64,000 bases of DNA, from positions 3,722,504 to 3,786,503 of the forward strand of contig JACTAT010000052.1 of assembly GCA_014526335.1 (NCBI GenBank), written 5' to 3'. The translations under genes and the position numbers were made by a program. Under the pieces are notes generated by a model, which had not been told where the DNA came from, did not search any database, and saw only the letters and a list, made by a program, of their open reading frames with translations. Positions 24,101 to 35,710 of the stretch are shown here, one piece after another. Within the stretch, counting starts at the first letter, position 1, and each line of letters begins with the position of its first letter. The DNA comes from Chrysaora quinquecirrha. Lineage: Eukaryota > Cnidaria > Scyphozoa > Semaeostomeae > Pelagiidae.

Positions 24101-27100
24101 TCCTGAAAAGTTGTCCAAAAAGTTTTTTGGGAATACTGTATTTTCTTCTTGAAAACGTTGAAACTATTTTAGTAGAAATGTGACACCCTAATTTCCGTTT
24201 ATTACTGGACACAAACTCCTTAAATATGTAATATTTTAGTAAATAATATTCTTGATAGACTGCGAAACAGAATTTTCAAAACAGCACTGAGAAAAGGGTC
24301 CAAACGTTTTCTGATCTGAGTTATTTGCCCGACATTTTTCCGTCTGCAACTTTTCGATCATAATTTATCTAACACTTTTCAGGTGTGAGGGGAAACACCA
24401 GAAAATAACTGACGCTTAGCTAAACTCTAGCTAGTATTAATTCATCAAACAATCTTAAGCTTTATCTAAACCCTAGCTTGTACTGAAACTCTTAACAATC
24501 TTAAAAACCCACGGACAAAAATAGGAGGTCTATATAAAACACATACTCTGGGTTCCCTCTAAATGATTTTTTGGCACATTCTTTTGCCCAGTGACCTTCT
24601 TTTCCACATTTGAAGCATTTTGCAGTTGCTTTTGATGAAGACTGAGAAGATGTATTAAATTGTGTTTTCTTTTTCCATTGCTGCCTTTTATAAGTTGTTG
24701 CTTTTATTCTTCGTTTACCCCTGCAGAACTTCTTCTTTGTAATGTCGATTCTCACAAAGTTTTCACTCACTAACCTAACATTGCAGAAAAAGAAAAAGAT
24801 GTAAAATATGTGTATTTGTATATATGTGATACGCACTGATACGTCTAGATACGCACAATGAATCTTCAGCTATACTGAGATCCAAAAGATCCGTATCTTT
24901 TGGTTACGATATGGATACGATTGCATTGCGTTGACAATAAAATGAAATTGACCATGAACGGATCCAAATCGATCAGCTTTTCTAGCATACCCAAAAATAT
25001 GTATATTTGTATATACGTGCATATATCTAGATACGCACAATGAAACTTCAGCCATAATGAGATCCAAAAGTTCCGTATCTTTCGGCTACCACATGGGTAC
25101 GATTGCATTGCGTTTACAAGAACAATGAAATGCAATGTATTACGAACAGATCCAAATGGAACAGCTTTTAGCGTACCAATTTAGCGTACAATCCTGTTCC
25201 CAAAAAGGAGGGGATCCATGCGTTCTCATGTAAACGAAAAGCATATCGTGACGTTTTGGGGAACGGACGAACTCGTATCTGTTCTCGTGTAAACGGGGTA
25301 TTTTTTTCGACGAGATAGGAGAAGCGTTTCGTGAAGAAAAAGAGCCACAAAATGGTGGTTTACCAGGAGCGAAAAACGATAAATAAGCATACCTCTTTCC
25401 TCTCGGAATCTTTACTTCATTGGCTGAGCTAGCGGCATTTTCTGTTTTTCGTTTCTTTGCTGCTTTTTGGCCAGCTGCAGAGCTCTCAGTACTTGCTTCC
25501 ATTCCACTAATGCCATCTCCATTAGCGTTTTCATAAGAAACTTCTACTTTCTTCCGCTTTCGCTGAGAAGTTTGACTTTTGGTGGAATTTTCTTTCACGA
25601 CAACCGGGACGTCTGGTTTTGCTGGTTTCTCAAACATTTTGCTATCCTCATCGTCTACGAACTCGAAATTGTCTGTTCTACGCGTCAAATTATTTTCCAC
25701 TGGTCTTTCAGTCTGTTTTCTACCTCTCGAACTTTCATTCGCAACTTGAATACCCGGCATTTGCTTATTGCTGTTAGTAACAACAAGTGCAGACTCCACA
25801 CTATTCTTTGAAATTGCTAAGCTATTCTCTATCAATGGTTGTTGGCTACAATTTGTTCTCTTATTCAGCTTTCGAAATTCAGTATTCTCAAAATCTCCGT
25901 TCTTAGACTTGAGAAGGTCTGTTGCTTCAAATTCAGCTGTCTTTTCATTGGGCTTGTGGAATTCTCGTTTATTTGAATCATTTCGGATTCGAGGAACCTC
26001 ATTAGCATTAAAACGGTCCTCATTAATACTTGGGTCTACTCTCTTTTCCACTAGTACAAAACTCTCTGTAGGTCCACTCATATTAGCATCAGAATCTTTA
26101 CCATTGTTTAAAGAAGTAATTTGATGTGCTGCATTTGACGTCAGTTCAGCAGCGCTCACTTCACTGGACATCTCCTCCGTTTTTGGATTATATTTTTCAA
26201 GCCAAGAGGACGACACGTTGTAGTTTCTTGAAAGTACACTTGTTTTCTTTGATGATACATTTGTTGATTTTCTGTCACGAAATAAATGCAGACTCATAAA
26301 GAAAACTTAATAAGTTAAGGTGAAGGTTAAAGATTATTGCATTTATTGCATTTAAGGCTCAAAGGATTCTGAAGGTCAATAGCTCAAACGTTAATTCTCT
26401 TAAGCCATTAACTTGGATGTTTTCATAGTAGTCCCTTGCAAAACCATTCTGTTTCAAAGGGAATCTCATAGAATGATCCTAGACGCATTCTACGTTGTCT
26501 TGAAGTAGCGTATACAAGATAAGTCATACAAAAAGTTACACTCGTCTCAAACATATTAAACCCCTAAATGATACCTTGAGCTGAGAGCTTGGCATCTCGC
26601 ATCACTGGATATTAACTTGACATCGGCAAGAACAGCTTCTTCAGTAACATCAAAGCTGTTTTGAGTTGACGATTCTGATTTCAGTTCTTGTGGTTCTGCT
26701 TTCTTTGCAACCTTTAGAGAACAAAGATAAGTCGAGAGATCTTTAAGATTCTCAGAATTTATGAGACTTGTCAAATTGCTTGATTGCGGGTCAATCGAAT
26801 AATCAACATAGTCTTTGATTTCAAAATTTGTCGGTAATATATTCTAAAAAAATCTAGTAGGTATTATGTGGTACATAGAGCCGCGTCTACACGTCCTTTT
26901 CTACATGTTCTGACGACGCGACACGACACAACTGAAAATGTCTTGTTCTGAGAAATCCTGAGGTGGTGACACGCTACGAAAAATACGGTGACAAACAGAT
27001 GTTCTGCAAAAAACAACTTGCCTAATAAGAATGGGTCCTTGAAAATTTCCAGTAATACGCCTCGTCTTGGAGGTTGCGGTTCTGCGACGCCAATGCACGA

Positions 27101-30100
27101 AAACAAACCGACATGCGACATTACTGGCGACAAGTCCCCCCAAAAAACGAGAAATTTAACCATCTAAATGACCTCCGACCTTGTTTCCTCAGCTCGCAAA
27201 CATTTTGTTAGAAGATCTATTCTTGACCACACATGCAACTTTACGTTTTTACGATCGCGACGACACTTTTTCCTCCAGTCTTGTCGCAATTTCAAGCAAA
27301 AATTCGCACGTGGTGTAGTAGCCGTAGCTTAATATAGCTCCTCTGTAAAAACGTTTGAATGTTTTTGTATTTGCAGAGCACTAGTCATGTACAGACCCTA
27401 AACAATCATAGAAACAAGTCAAAAACATACCTCATTATTTTTTCTATTTTCATTTTTATCTTCCACCAATGGTTTCAAATGTCTTCTTTTGATAAATGAA
27501 TTTTTTACAATTTTCTTCTCTTTTAGGTGGCTTGAAGAGCTTTTTTCCTTCTCTTGTTGGCTTTTGTTTAGATCTGTGCCAAACACTCCACCAGATGAAT
27601 CTTTTGAATGTGATTTCTGGGCTGATTTCTAAATAGAAAAAGTAATACTTCAGTTAGCAGCAGGCATAATAACAAGATGGCACACATTTGGTAGACAATA
27701 TCAAAGCCTGCCTCAACAGAAGTAGAGTATGGGCCAGGGAGCTGGCTAAGGTGGTTTCTGAAACTTTTTGCGTACACCGCTTATTAATGATTATAGTGAC
27801 TTAATGGTTGAGGTTCAACTACAAAAGCCTGGTATTCGCTGCAAGTTTAAATTAGCTTATCAGTGCAATTACAATACAAAACCACAGTATGATGCTATAA
27901 ATAGCACCATTAACAGCAAAACAAATGGGCCACAGATGGTTTGAAAATTTTCATTGAAACTAACTTGATGTTTTAAAGACGCAGTAAAATTTTGCACCTA
28001 TAGACTAAATTGTTGCTGCTTAATACAACTACGGTATCAAAAGCTCTGCATCTCAAAATTGTGAAAACAGAGTGCCCCAATGAAGGGAAATAAAAGCAAT
28101 GACTTTTAAAGCTATTTGTAATAAGACATACCTGTTTTGCTTCATTTGAATTTGCAGAAGGCTGGTTTTCATTTGTAGTACTGGGGCAACCCTCATTCTC
28201 AAGTGTTCCATTTAGCCTGCTTCTTAGATGAAAGTACTCTTTGTAGGTAGCTAAGTAAAAATAATAATTTTGACGTAAAAATATAACTGCTGATATACAA
28301 TAATTACAGACATAAAAGAAAAAGCTGTCATGAAAATGAGCCATTTTTCAAACACAAAATTGTGGCCAAGTGGTCAAGGTGCTTGTCTCCCAATGGCCAG
28401 GTTGTGGATCAAATCTCAACACAACCATTTTTCTTCAAGCCTACTGTCAACTAAGTTGTCCATGCTTTTGAGGTGGGTTAATGAGTTTCCATGGTATGTG
28501 TGCTAAAAAAATCATTCTTGGGACACAAGTCTCCATCATCATTACTCCTACCCACAACCCAAAACTGCATTACAAAATAAATATCCTTGCATGCTTGCTA
28601 TAGCTTTCATTGGTCAATTAATAACAATCAATTAATACAATTTGTAAAATGCAACATAGTCTTGAAAATGTCTTGTTTGAATATCGTTTGAAAGTTTGCC
28701 AGTGGAACCAACAGAAAATAAAAGTGCAAAATAAAAATGCTTACCTCTGATTTCATTGCCAGATTCATCAATGTCACCCTAAAAAGCAAGCACTGACTTA
28801 TTAATTACAATTTGGCAAATAAAACTTATTAACGAAACAATGCAGCCCTTATTACAGCTTTCCTCATTGAATTGCAGTATTGTTTGAAGAGCCATACTAG
28901 ATTCATTAAAACAAGCGCAAAATACTTTCAATTGTAGTACAGTATCTTGTGATTGATACCTAAGTACAAAGTTAAGGAAACAAAAGATCTAACAAACTCT
29001 TAGAGGTCAAGGAATTCGTGGCATAAAAAGTTTGCACTCTAGCACAAAATGTTTCTGCATTAGCTAGCATTGACATTGGTCAGGGTTTGAGCCCAGCCAC
29101 AGTAGCGTCACAACCCAAGTCTGCTAACTTTGTAAATTGGGCTTCAAAGATGATATAAAGAAATTTACAAGTTGCACTTGGTAGTTGTTTCTGTGCACTT
29201 TTATCTGATACACATTTTTTTATAAGAAACTGGTTTATAAGAAACCTAGAACTTGACACCCCAAAAGTTAAGAAACTCTTAGAACTAGGAGGAAGGAGTT
29301 AAGAAACTTGAGAAATTTTTGTGTCAGTTTTCCAACATACTGATTTCACATTTGTGGACGTAGTAATCAATTCTCAAGCACTTCCGTGCGATTTCTCACA
29401 CCCAGCATGGCCAATTCTTTGTAATAAAATAATATTAATAATTTTCTTGCTATATTCACGTTTTTTATCATTTTTATTGCAATTTTTTCCATTTAAATTA
29501 AGAAACTGTCAAGAAACTTTTAGAACTAAAATTGGGCCAAAAAGTAAGAAACTTTTAGAACTAGGTGCCAAGCCAGGTTTCTTATAAAAAAACGTGTAGT
29601 CTTAAGTACTACGTAAAATTGCACTTTTTATAAATATTTGCACTTGGAATTTGGGTTGTGCTCCTACAGTTGTTTCACTTGCTCTGGATAAATTCGGAGT
29701 TAGCAACAAAGTTAGCAGTCTGGGTCACAGCCAGGATCAAGGTCTCAATTAGTAACAATGTAGTAACAAACAACGTAGTATTGCAAACCTTTCCTGGCTT
29801 TCTACCATGACTTCTAAAGAACATAGATTCCCAACATTTTAGCTCTTTTTTCAAATTTCCTATTTTCTTTTTAAGACTCTCTGTTAAAAAAATAAATTCT
29901 TCAAAGTTAAGTTAACGAAAAAAATGCATAGACTAGTCTAAAGAATCAATAGCACAATTTTGATTTTTGACAACACGACATTTTATGATTCCAAGTTTCC
30001 AGGAGTCTGGAGTCAGGGCGCATTACAAGCCAAATGGCTGCCAGTAGATAGAACCTCGATTCATGATGGCCGGTTAAACATGACTAGAGAACAGAACTAG

Positions 30101-30144
30101 AACTTACCTGAATGATTTAAACAGGAATTATTTTCGTCCTTCAT
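15952..30144 (-). CDS. RECQL4: RecQ helicase RECQL4 (Sld2-like N-terminus, zinc knuckle, DEAH helicase), with one frameshift and a missing segment
   Basis: RECQL4 is the metazoan RecQ helicase that also supplies the Sld2 function in replication initiation. Exons in transcript order: 30108-30144, 29789-29880, 28745-28778, 28132-28250, 27431-27628, 26575-26843, 25393-26271, 24547-24774, 23807-23901, 22821-22928, 22433-22525, 21666-21802, 20685-20954, 19785-19973, 19236-19426, 17170-18114, 15952-16457. The N-terminus reads [12 protein letters not shown] then GRKPGK and [13 protein letters not shown], the Sld2 pattern. A zinc knuckle [14 protein letters not shown] follows a basic stretch. Walker A is [13 protein letters not shown]; motif II is [19 protein letters not shown]; motif III is FLGLTATAT. 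The C-terminus has [13 protein letters not shown] and [15 protein letters not shown], typical of RECQL4. Two faults: no exon for motifs V-VI between 18115 and 19235 (joining the flanking exons directly is out of frame), and a one-base frameshift in exon 17170-18114. About 1,460 codons are visible. The ninth exon (23807-23901) is chosen by phase alone. Confidence 0.93.
17420..17425 (-). other. RECQL4: One-base frameshift in RECQL4 exon 17170-18114 at an A6 run
   Basis: Upstream the exon reads [15 protein letters not shown] and then stops (TGA, 17407-17409). Downstream, homologous sequence [11 protein letters not shown] then [17 protein letters not shown] continues in the -1 frame. Inserting one A into the run of six restores a continuous reading [13 protein letters not shown]. 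The exon is 945 bases long, but phase on both sides requires 946. A homopolymer error or a natural indel is most likely. The site also has the form A AAA AAT, a -1 slippery heptamer in the zero frame. Confidence 0.8.
18115..19235 (-). other. RECQL4 intron where helicase motif V-VI exon(s) should be
   Basis: The upstream exon ends shortly after motif IV ([18 protein letters not shown], then a Lys/Glu-rich stretch). The downstream exon starts [10 protein letters not shown], which in relatives follows motif VI by a few residues. About 80 residues carrying the FGMGLD and GRAGRDG type motifs are expected between them. I read both strands of this 1.1 kb stretch and found no such coding sequence. 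It holds a truncated MITE (about 18995-19125) and otherwise unremarkable DNA. Confidence 0.7.
18995..19125. mobile_element. Short relative of the GGGGTACTTC MITE
   Basis: GGGGTACTTCGCTGTTAAAA, AGACTAGACGTGCCGCCC and ATGGAAGTACCCCACCCC correspond in reverse to the two ends of the element at 12665-13071, with most of the interior missing. It lies in the RECQL4 intron that lacks the motif V-VI exon. Confidence 0.7.
19651..19780. repeat. Pentanucleotide microsatellite (CAAAT)25
   Basis: Twenty-five perfect units, preceded by a few imperfect ones from about 19635. It ends a few bases from the donor of RECQL4 exon 19785-19973, so in the transcript the intron begins GTAAGATTGATTTGATTTG. Confidence 0.97.
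20427..20600 (+). mobile_element. tRNA-like SINE, family B
   Basis: A box TAGCCTAGTGG and B box GGTTCGAATCC are present, followed by a body with AGTTGTCCACTCTTCCGAGA. It does not fold as a clean tRNA and lies in a RECQL4 intron. Confidence 0.65.
21000..21630. repeat. Long (GTTA)n tetranucleotide microsatellite
   Basis: About 630 bases dominated by GTTA units, with interruptions (GTTT run near 21345-21370, ACTTACTTA patches). It lies in the RECQL4 intron between exons 21666-21802 and 20685-20954. Confidence 0.95.
24839..25200. repeat. Two-copy tandem repeat, period about 182 bases
   Basis: ATACGCACAATGAATCTTCAG-type sequence at about 24850 recurs at about 25032. The order is the same: GAGATCCAAAAG, CCGTATCTTT, ATACGATTGCATTGCG, then AACGGATCCAAATCGA or AACAGATCCAAATGGA. 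It lies in a RECQL4 intron. Confidence 0.8.
28357..28500 (+). mobile_element. tRNA-like SINE, family B, diverged
   Basis: GTGGCCAAGTGGTCAAGGTG resembles a tRNA-Leu/Ser A box region. The B box is eroded (GGATCAAATCTC). The body has AGTTGTCCATGC and GGGTTAATGAGTTTCC, parallel to the copy at 20427. Confidence 0.6.
29209..29599. mobile_element. MITE with CTACACGTTTTTTTATAAGAA termini, copy 1
   Basis: Left TACACATTTTTTTATAAGAA and right TTCTTATAAAAAAACGTGTA are inverted. Internal AAGAAACTTTTAGAACTA words repeat. It lies in a RECQL4 intron. Confidence 0.75.
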
Positions 30145-31171
30145 CTCCTATTTCAAAAATGCTCTACAGTTCCATTCACCTTCTTTATCCTTCTCTTCTG
30201 TAGGCCAACATGTTGTTTTGCAACACTGACTGACAGTGACTGACACAACAGAAGAGATTTTGGCGCGCCTTTTCCTGCAGCCTCATTCCCAGTCTACAAC
30301 CTGGTTTTGGCTGTTAGCTTTTTTGAGTATCGTATTTCCTCGATTAAACGCTCGGGGCGCTTAATTCAAAATCTGTCTCTAAGAGGAACAATTGGGAGCA
30401 ATTATTTGAAAATGTTAGAATAAACCGCGCTCCCTGGAATAAATTTACTTGATTCGAAAAAATTAGTTTGGCAGCAACTAGCGAAAGGTGTCTCTGATTC
30501 CTCCAATCAGGAGTTTTCACCTTAATAGTACACTATCATGCTGGTTATTACAGCAAAAATTGAACATGCTGATTAATACAGTATAAATTAACATTCAGTT
30601 TAACGCAGAAAGAAATAAACATGCTGACGAGGACAATGTAAAAATAACATCAGCCTGCTGACTAATGCAGCTTAAAATGAACATGTATGAGATATGGAAG
30701 AGATGAAGAAGCTGATGAATGTAGCAAGCCAAGAAATGAAAACATGAAATGAAAATTTTGGCTGCTGAGATATAAAATGAACATGCAAACTAATGTCAAA
30801 TGAAATAACGTAGAGACAAGTATGGTACGAAATGGGAGACAAAACAAACACACTGGGAACAAAGGAACAACAAAGTAGGGTGGGGAATAAACCAACTAAC
30901 AACTGTGGAATACACTAAATCATATGCAAATGAAATCTATCTTGCGCAGATTTTCAGGTTTTCCTTGTTTAATTTCACAATAAGTTCAATCAGTGATACT
31001 CTGAACATGTTTATACAGTATTTCTTGCAATTGCCAATGAAATAATACTCTAGGTGAACGTGCAATCTCAAATACTATTTACACTAAAACACGAAGCTGT
31101 TCGGTCTATAACATGTATATACTGTAAGCAACTGAAAAATATTCATAACTTAACGGTTTTTATTACTGTAC
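30145..31171. other. Intergenic, RECQL4 start to receptor stop
   Basis: Holds the CTCGATTA repeat copy at 30327-30510. The rest (30511-31171) contains only short uninformative frames with repeated AACATGCTGA-type words. The RECQL4 promoter should lie here, but I see no clear core element. Confidence 0.5.
30327..30510. repeat. Repeat beginning CGTATTTCCTCGATTA, copy 1
   Basis: GTATTTCCTCGATTAAACGC then AATCTGTCTCTAAGAGG, and later AAGGTGTCTCTGATTC, are shared with 54172-54280. It lies 180 bases upstream of the RECQL4 start codon. Confidence 0.7.
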
Positions 31172-32077
31172 TTAGAAATGCAATTCGTCTCTTAGATTTG
31201 ACAAACGTCGAAGAAAATTAACTGGTCTGGCGACGGAGCTAATGAGAATCGCAAGGATCGTTACATCTCTGAGAATATGAACGATTAGACAGTTGCAATC
31301 TTTGCAGGTGTTTAAATAAATACAGGCGAAAAACACAGGCAAGTAACACGATATGAATATGACCAGCATATAGAATAGAGTCCTGATGATTCGTCGCTCG
31401 TTGCTTGAGGCTCTGTATCTTCCAATAATGAAGACCTTGGTTGTTGCAACCCTGCTGTTTTGCTGGTTCGGCTCAAGACTCAAATTGGCATCTTCTGCCG
31501 TTGTGACGGTAACCAGTTTCTTGAGGAAGGTCCGCATAGTGACGCACATCACAGCCACCGTAAACAAGACGTTGAATAACGAGAATATCAGCAAATAAAT
31601 GGCAAAACCGACAAGAAGGCTGATGTACCCTGAAACAACTGAAATCATCCACACAACTGTAAAAACAACGAAGATGTGCGTTTTGGTTATGGTGTTATAA
31701 CGATCAGGCAACTGTATCGAGATAAACCGATCAAAATTCAGCAGAGCCATGTTGAGGATTGAAGACGTACCCAGGATAAACAAGCAGGATATAAACACTT
31801 TGATCTGAATTGTTTTAAGTGGTATAGCAAGAGCTTCCTTAATTATCAGAACTGCTCCAAGAGGATCAACAATTGCCCCAACGAGGAGGTCAGAAATAGC
31901 AATGTTTAGCATCACAATATAAAATGTCGATGTGTGGTTTTTCGATTTGATTATTGCAATGATCACTGCAATGTTTAAAGGTATTGTGAACAGTATCAAA
32001 ATGATGCAGCATATACCTGTTGTATATGAAAGAGCAGTCCAACCATGTACACTACCACAAGAATCCGCATTAGGCAT
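31172..32077 (-). CDS. Intronless seven-transmembrane receptor, rhodopsin-like (class A), orphan
   Basis: A single open frame of 301 residues without introns. Seven hydrophobic segments are visible: near residues 17-41 (IILILFTIPLNIAVIIAI), 53-75, 90-114, 134-160, 165-185, 232-252 and 268-285. Class A marks are weak but present: the TM1 Asn in PLNIAV, the TM2 acidic residue in LNIAISDLLVG, and FDRF at the end of TM3 in place of DRY. TM7 has SSVARPVNFL in place of NPxxY. The third cytoplasmic loop is moderately long and basic (near GRYRASSNERR). Intronless, divergent receptors like this occur in large families in cnidarians (family knowledge). The ligand cannot be inferred. It lies about 1 kb downstream of RECQL4's start on the same strand, with its own frame and no sign of a joint transcript. 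Confidence 0.85.
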   Translation of the reverse strand: MPNADSCGSVHGWTALSYTTGICCIILILFTIPLNIAVIIAIIKSKNHTSTFYIVMLNIAISDLLVGAIVDPLGAVLIIKEALAIPLKTIQIKVFISCLFILGTSSILNMALLNFDRFISIQLPDRYNTITKTHIFVVFTVVWMISVVSGYISLLVGFAIYLLIFSLFNVLFTVAVMCVTMRTFLKKLVTVTTAEDANLSLEPNQQNSRVATTKVFIIGRYRASSNERRIIRTLFYMLVIFISCYLPVFFACIYLNTCKDCNCLIVHILRDVTILAILISSVARPVNFLRRLSNLRDELHF

Positions 32078-33689
32078 CTTTGTATTTAGTAGTGGTTATG
32101 GAGCCAAGCTAATCTAAATTCGCCAGATGGCGAATGGACTTGATTATTGAATTCAGGTTGATATAATGAGACCGCTGTTGAATGCTCTCACTGTAGCTTT
32201 CTACCTGAATAAAGTGTCATCTTCGAAGTTAGAGCTTCTATCCAAACGTCTATACTTCTTCTTGAATGTAGACTTTAAATGATAATTTCTTATAAAGTCG
32301 TTTTTGTATTTAGCCTTCAAAATCACCAACGTCGTCTTCGACAGCAAAATTTCTTGTGCACCTTTAAAACAGGATTTTCACTTTAAGAAAACAGGTTAAT
32401 TCAGGTTTTAAACTTTGACTTCATTTATGCATACAAACAAGCAGTATTCGAGAATAAATATAAATTTCAAAATATCAGTCACTCTAACCTTACTTTCAAT
32501 CTGTCCTGAAACCTTGATTGATCTGGTCTCTCTCTTCTTGCTTTCGTCTTTATACTGCTGCAGAACAAAATTAATCTAAACAATTCATACTACAACATAC
32601 TTTTTAATTATTATTATTTGCATTGCATAATTGAAGCTCTGTGTAAAGATTGCGTCAGCAATGGTTTCTACTTAAACTGTGCTGCTTAAAGATTGAAAGA
32701 TGCAAAGAAATAGAAATAGGGCATACAGGTCATTTTGTCTTGCGTCTTTCTGATAGCTTTCATTATATCTTTTAAATTGATTATAGCATGTAGCATCTTA
32801 TCGCCAATGCCCCATCAACAGGAGGAACGCCTATTAACTTTACCAAAAATTTCCTAGCTAGAGCATATGCGAACCAGCTCATGATAAAATTCTCACGGAT
32901 TTTCAGTCTGAACACTAATGTTGGAAGCTCTCATTTTATATGGCTCCGATCAAATGGAATTTCGGAAAAACTCCAACCCCTATTTGTTAAGACCTCCGTT
33001 TTTAGATTTCTGGAAAATTCCCAACCCCACGTTCATCAAAACACTCCAGTTGCTTTCGGAGAATATATCTTAACGATCTCTTTTCTTAATATCTGAAAGG
33101 AAGGCTGTGGTCTCAAACATTTTCTGGGGCTTTGGCCGAAATTTCTTTTCTAGTGCCACCCCAAAACGCAGAAAGGCGTTGCATAGTATTTGTGACAACA
33201 GAAAACCGACTTTTGAAAGTATGCAGAAGATGCACAGGTAACTTCCAGTCTTATTAACAAGAAGGTTGCTAGAACTTCCTGGGTTTTGCAAACACAAAGG
33301 AAATGGCAAAACAAAATTAAGGTCTGCAGTAAAAATCTTCCATTGAAAGCAAAGATTCAATTTGATTGCACAACAAGCTTTCTCTGTTAATTTAATCAGC
33401 TGCTCTTGAGTAAACTTGTCTTGAAATAAATTCATTAAGGTTCATGCTTATTTGGGTGTTTATTTGATTTTCAAATTTAATTGTGCTGGTGCTAAAAACT
33501 TTTATTAAAAGCAAACAAATAACAGAAAAGGGTAAAATTCGGGACAAACAACAATCTTCTTGCTGCACTGAAGACAAAACAGAGCAAACATCGATAAATA
33601 TTTGTACCATATTTGTACCATGTTAAAAGTTTTGAGTGGTACAGAATTTCAAAATTGCGAGACAGTGGAAACATCTGTGGACATACTAA

Positions 33690-33850
33690 AAACTTGTTTC
33701 ACCTGACACAACTCAGAGTATAAACGTCAAAAACAGACCGAAACAATCGACAAAGGCGGAATTTATACCCAGATGCGGATCGAAATGCATCAATCAGAAA
33801 GCGCAGTGGCATTGTGTTTTCAGGACCAATCAGCTTGAGGGATACAGTGG
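33690..33850 (-). repeat. Promoter-like dispersed element, copy 2
   Basis: On the minus strand it has GATTGG, GGGTATAAATTCCGCC and a TTGTTTCGGTCTG block, then GACGTTTATACTCTGAG. It lies in the gene-free stretch left of the REJ gene. Confidence 0.68.
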
Positions 33851-35082
33851 ATATACCAGGGATGGGCACTCGTCATTTGACGGGAGCGTTTCGTAGCATT
33901 TCATTGTCAAATTTAGTGCCTGGTGCTAATATAATTTTAGGGAAAGGAATCTACACTAGGACAGGGCAAGGAATCTACACTCGTATAGTTTACACCTGTG
34001 GACCACCTGTAATGCAATGCAAAGATTTCTGTTGGGCATTTCAAGCATTTGATAATGATATAAAAAAGCACTGGATAATGTACTATCAGTAACATATAAC
34101 GTGCACAGTATACCATTCCAATTGTCCGTAGACCCAAGAAAGGGAAGAGAATAATCCGAATTATTCGTTTAGAAGGCCAAGAAACAGACAAGACAAATTT
34201 TTGTACTAAACAGGAACAAATCTTTGGAAACAGAGTAAAAATACAGTGAGAATCGAAAAATTGCATTTATAGATCAACACTTTCGCTTCTTCATAATTGA
34301 TTCGATACGTCAAAAACAATTTGAAAAAGGGTTTAAGGTTTGCTGACTAACAACGCAAACAAATTGAAATTGTTATTACAGTTATATATGCATGAGATGT
34401 TAGGAACTAAACGTTCAGAGCCTTTATGTAGGCTTGATTCGTTTTTGAATTGAAACACATTTTGAAAATATTTCAATTAAGAACGTAAGGAAACAAAACG
34501 TTATTCCCCTATACCTGCTTTTTCTTAATGAAATGTGCCAGTATTTTGTAAATGTACTTAATAAGTTTCTAAGCTATTTTAAAACGCTATATTAATCTTT
34601 AATCCATGTTCATATAAGCCAAATGATATTTATACAAACCTAATGAATAGCTTCCAAATAGATGCGTCCGATTCGCTTGCTTAACTTCGTCAAGAATAAT
34701 CCTTCTGCTACTTCAAACACTCTAATACACCTGCCAGTCCTTTGTTCAAACCAGCCAATCACTGTCCATCTTTGTCAATTTTAACCAATCAAATTTGCTC
34801 AAGCAAACCAAATGAAAATATTGATTTGCAATCAGCAGCAATGTGGATATCGCACATGTTCTCGTGTTGACTTTGAATTTCGGATTGTCCCAAGCATAAT
34901 TGATATCCCTATTTTGAAGCACTTTAAAACAAAGGCCATGCTAGTTTATCTTGCTATCAAGCTCTGGGTTTTGGTGATGGGGGCTCATTATGAGGCAAAG
35001 GTGATATATTGTATTTAGCGCCAGTTGCTAGGATCTCGGTAGTAGGTTAACCAAATTAGACCTAGACCATTGCTGTGATGCT

Positions 35083-35175
35083 AGCGCAGCTTGGCGTCCA
35101 ACTCGAACCCCCGACCTAACTGAGCTTCTGACAACACGAGCTAGCTGGATTATACCACGACGCAAACAAGGATGG
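35083..35175 (-). repeat. tRNA-like sequence, probably SINE-derived
   Basis: On the minus strand GTGGTATAATCCAGCTAGCT is followed by GGTCGGGGGTTCGAGTTGG, a B-box-like word. The stems do not pair fully. The preceding 35018-35055 (TAGCGCCAGTTGCTAGGATC) recurs at about 58172-58203. Confidence 0.5.
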
Positions 35176-35486
35176 TAAAATAATTAAACATAAGCTGTTT
35201 ATGCCAAAACAAGTTAAAATGCACGTATTTCAGATTAGATTTTAATTAAAAGATTTCGTTTTCTTTTAAGTAAGAACGGCTTAAAGATTTGTGATTAAAA
35301 ATGAGCGTGTAACGTTGGTTCCATGCGAGTTTTTAATCGAGCATTTGAATAGAAAATTTGATTATTAATTTTCTGCTTTTAAACCATATTGTCAATATAT
35401 AAATTTTTTACACATTTTATGAGCAAATATTCGTTTACAAATCGATCCAAAGTTAGGTTTTGGGCAATAAATCAATCGAAATTTGT

Positions 35487-35710
35487 TTCAAAATTGCGAT
35501 AAAGAGCGGAATATAATCGTCAGAAAAGAGACCGAAACAATTGACTTCAATTTGATCTCGCTGTGCGTGAGCTGATTGGTGACTATGTAGAACTTTTCTG
35601 ATTGGTGTATTTCGACCTGCATGGGTATAAATTCCGCCTCAGTAAATTGTTTCTGTCTGTTTCTGAAGATTCTTATCTGAGGAGTTTCAGACGAAAAATC
35701 TTTCAAGTAT
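35487..35710 (+). repeat. Promoter-like dispersed element, copy 3
   Basis: On the plus strand: GCTGATTGGTGACTATG, TCTGATTGGTG, GGGTATAAATTCCGCC, TTGTTTCTGTCTG, then TCTGAGGAGTTTCAGACG. A second, inverted GACCGAAACAATTGAC at the left makes this copy partly palindromic. Confidence 0.68.

Noticed and set aside
25140..25392. Extension of the large RECQL4 exon frame past 25393
   Set aside because: The donor at 25392 joins in phase to the zinc-knuckle exon in the order known from relatives. The extension runs into repeat DNA.
35100..35170. Candidate tRNA gene on the minus strand
   Set aside because: B-box-like word present, but no consistent cloverleaf. Treated as SINE-derived.
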